In this document: positions 12,480 through 14,402 of the stretch, piece by piece
Layout: each line of letters starts with the position of its first letter
Numbering within the stretch: the stretch's first letter is position 1
Origin: an uncultured Bacillota bacterium
GTDB lineage: Bacteria; Bacillota_I; Bacilli_A; Erysipelotrichales; Erysipelotrichaceae
Direction: 5' to 3'
Length of the DNA: 14,402 nt
NCBI GenBank assembly: GCA_900321955.1
Contig: ONXX01000034.1
Coordinates: 1-14,402, forward strand
Made by a program: the position numbers and the translations under genes
Notes under the pieces: model-generated
The model's database searches: none
What the model was told of the DNA's origin: nothing
The model's input: the letters and a program-made list of their open reading frames with translations, nothing else

Positions 12480-13691
12480 CTACCTACTATATTGTAACAG
12501 TGTCAATCCGACGTAAACAATGATCATGCCGATCAGGATGCAGGCCTGTTTTAAACGGTGTTTGGTCAAAAGACCGACAAACTCCCTGACCGCCGCATTG
12601 GGCCAGAAATACCACTTGGTATCTGCCCCAACACCCACGGCGCGCATCTTCACCCGGCGGGCAAACAGTCCTGCCCGGAAGACGTGGAACTTGGACGTCG
12701 CAAAGGCAATCTCTTCGCTGTCGGAAACCTCTCTGATCTTCACCTTTGACAGCATCATGTTTTCAAAAGTATCGGTGGAACGGTCTTCCTTGATGATCTG
12801 TTCTTCCCTGATGCCCTTGGACAGCAGGTAACGCTTCATGCATTCGCTCTCGGAAATGATCTCATCACTTCCCTGACCGCCGGAAGGCACAAAGGTCAGC
12901 TCCTTGCCGGTCACCTTTAACTGCTTCTGATAGAAATCGATCGCGGCATCGCAACGTCCTCTTAATAAAGGCGTCGGCGTTCCGTCCTTGTTCATGCCGC
13001 AGCCCAGAATGATCATAAAATCCTTATCGAATTTCGGCACATAATTGGCCACGATGGCACCGGCGATGATCGTGCCGATCATCATGCATTCAAAGTAAAG
13101 AAAGACGGCGGTAAACAGATTGGCATGGATGTCATGGATCATGACCTCCCGTTCACTTCCTGATACGTAATAATCAAAGACATAGAGGAAGAGAAAGCCA
13201 CCGATCAGCATCAATGACAGTATCGTTCCCAGAATGTTGGTCAGACTGCCTCCCTCGCGATGGATCAGACGGATGTTAGAAACGATCATACTGATTGAGA
13301 AAACCAGGATAAAGGGCAGCGACAAAAGAATGAAGAGCTTGCCGGTACTCAAAAACTGCAAGAAGGCCGAGCCTGCCATGCCGGACTCCGAATAATGGGC
13401 GATCTGCCAGGTCATCAGAATCTGCGATCCCAACATGCACAGAACATACAAAGCAAAACCGATGTAATAGATCGTGTTGTAGGAATAAGGATTGTAGCGA
13501 AGCTGGTCCTTAAAAGCCCTGATCAATAGAAAGGCCACCGCCGCATAATAGGTCACTAAAATTGTGCTCACTAAAAACTGCGGCAAAAGACCTGCCAGAT
13601 CCAGAACAACGACGACTGCCAAAGCCAGCGTGATCCAAAGCACGCTGTATAAATTCGGTTTTTTATCTAACGTATCAAATTCTATCTTCAT
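12480..13691 (-). CDS. Membrane protein with DUF218 domain (YdcF/ElyC/SanA-like)
   Basis: 403 residues. Several hydrophobic segments fill residues about 15-215, a single one is near 383-400, and a DUF218 domain lies between (about 222-375). Family marks are LGCGMNKDGTPTPLLRGR (229-246), PSGGQGSDE (269-277), STDTFENM (305-312) and ATSKFHVFRA (331-340). DUF218 proteins such as ElyC and SanA affect envelope integrity and undecaprenyl-phosphate or peptidoglycan metabolism in E. coli; the biochemical activity of this class is not established. Whether the domain faces outside depends on the number of N-terminal helices, which I cannot settle by eye. The start overlaps the upstream gene's stop as ATGA, so the two are translationally coupled. 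Confidence 0.85.
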   Translation of the reverse strand: MKIEFDTLDKKPNLYSVLWITLALAVVVVLDLAGLLPQFLVSTILVTYYAAVAFLLIRAFKDQLRYNPYSYNTIYYIGFALYVLCMLGSQILMTWQIAHYSESGMAGSAFLQFLSTGKLFILLSLPFILVFSISMIVSNIRLIHREGGSLTNILGTILSLMLIGGFLFLYVFDYYVSGSEREVMIHDIHANLFTAVFLYFECMMIGTIIAGAIVANYVPKFDKDFMIILGCGMNKDGTPTPLLRGRCDAAIDFYQKQLKVTGKELTFVPSGGQGSDEIISESECMKRYLLSKGIREEQIIKEDRSTDTFENMMLSKVKIREVSDSEEIAFATSKFHVFRAGLFARRVKMRAVGVGADTKWYFWPNAAVREFVGLLTKHRLKQACILIGMIIVYVGLTLLQYSR

Positions 13692-14402
13692 ATCGATTCA
13701 TCCCTGATCAGTGTTTCCAGCGTTTCGAATAAGGCATCCGGTGAAACCGGTTTGGACAGATGGGCATTGAGACCTGCCTGCAGGCTTCGCTGCACATCTT
13801 CATCAAAGGCGTTGGCCGTCAAGGCGACGATCGGGATTTCTTTGGCGTCTTGTCTGTCCAAAGCCCTGATCTTTCTGGTTGCCTCCAGACCATCCATTTC
13901 CGGCATACGCATATCCATCAAAATGGCATCATAATAGCCCTGCGGATGCTTGGCAAACAGTTCCAGAGCGATTCGGCCGTTTTCCGCCAGATCGCTTTCC
14001 ATGTTTTTGGATTTCAACAACATCTGTATGATTTCGGCATTGATCTTGACGTCTTCCGCCACCAGGATGCGGCGGTTGTTGAGATCAGCCTTGTTTTTCT
14101 TTACGTCATCCTTGAAGCGACGGCTGTCCAAAGCCGAAGAGAATTCTTCCATGACTGCACCGGCAAATAACGGCTTGGCCAGGAAGGAATCAACACCAGC
14201 CTTTAACGCTTCTTCCAGGACATCGTCCCAGCGATAGGCTGTCAGGATGATGATCGCCGATTCTTCGCCGATCACTTCCCGGATCCTTCGGGTTGTTTCA
14301 ATGCCGTCCATCTCCGGCATCTTCCAGTCGATAAGAATCAGGTCGTAAGGATGCATGCGGGCATGGCGCAGTTCCACCATCTTCAGGGCTTCCTTGCCGC
14401 TG
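13688..14402 (-). CDS. C-terminal part of a two-receiver-domain signalling protein (partial)
   Basis: The frame is open through the right edge (the first visible residues read SGKEALK), so the N-terminus is missing; the Met codon at 14380 is internal. Two response-regulator receiver domains follow each other. The first, cut at its start, keeps the phospho-acceptor Asp in LIDWKMPEMDG (codon 14329-14327), Thr in ILTAY and Lys in LAKPL. The second is complete: acidic pair in LVAEDV, phospho-acceptor Asp in LMDMRMPEMDG (13915-13913), Thr in ALTAN, Lys in LSKPV. No DNA-binding output follows. The most likely parent is a hybrid sensor histidine kinase with two C-terminal receivers, as is common in gut Firmicutes, though a stand-alone double receiver is possible. 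It is the first visible gene of the signalling operon. Confidence 0.9.
   Translation of the reverse strand, partial: SGKEALKMVELRHARMHPYDLILIDWKMPEMDGIETTRRIREVIGEESAIIILTAYRWDDVLEEALKAGVDSFLAKPLFAGAVMEEFSSALDSRRFKDDVKKNKADLNNRRILVAEDVKINAEIIQMLLKSKNMESDLAENGRIALELFAKHPQGYYDAILMDMRMPEMDGLEATRKIRALDRQDAKEIPIVALTANAFDEDVQRSLQAGLNAHLSKPVSPDALFETLETLIRDESI

Noticed and set aside
1..14402. tRNA, rRNA, CRISPR array, insertion sequence or integration site
   Set aside because: No cloverleaf, repeat-spacer pattern, transposase frame or terminal repeats were seen on reading both strands.

Overview
The window reads as chromosomal DNA of a low-to-mid GC Bacillota (Firmicutes), probably an anaerobic gut member of the Erysipelotrichia or Clostridia. 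This rests on strong AGGAGG-type ribosome binding sites, TATAAT promoters, short U-tailed terminators, a PrsW-family protease, a TetM-like GTPase and RsbU/RsbV-type signalling proteins. The taxon is inferred from gene content; no rRNA is present.

Left part (1-4624): the first codons of a minus-strand gene leave the window at the left edge. A PrsW-family membrane protease (360-1184, +) follows a promoter flanked by a perfect inverted repeat. It converges on a MATE transporter fused to an RsbW-like ATPase domain (1224-2996, -). Divergent from the MATE gene is a small protein with a double-glycine export leader joined to a bacterial SH3 domain (3094-3369, +). A cation diffusion facilitator of probable manganese type (3414-4529, -) comes next. 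Convergent gene ends at about 1.2 and 3.4 kb share bidirectional terminators.

Middle (4625-7057, +): an EF-G/TetM-like translational GTPase carries a C-terminal YacP-like NYN ribonuclease domain, giving a ribosome-binding GTPase with a putative RNase on one chain.

Right part (7080-14402, all minus): a tightly packed, probably single, operon. In transcription order it encodes the end of a protein with two receiver domains, a membrane DUF218 (YdcF/ElyC-like) protein, a small unknown protein, a STAS protein (RsbV-like), a membrane SpoIIE-type phosphatase with its own RsbW-like ATPase domain, a small Rel/SpoT-like HD hydrolase, a STAS domain fused to an APH-type kinase, and, after a hairpin with a T run, a nucleoside hydrolase. 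Most junctions are overlaps or gaps of under 30 bases. The HD gene is broken by a frameshift near its start, where 2 bases remain at a spot that normally spans 15.

Together the operon looks like a partner-switching signalling cassette (phosphatase, anti-sigma-type kinase, two STAS proteins) attached to phosphorelay and nucleotide-signalling parts, but no sigma factor is visible. The MATE-ATPase fusion 6 kb away contains the same kind of ATPase domain and could be another partner. The candidates for undescribed biology are this sigma-less switch, the GG-leader SH3 protein and the TetM-NYN fusion.
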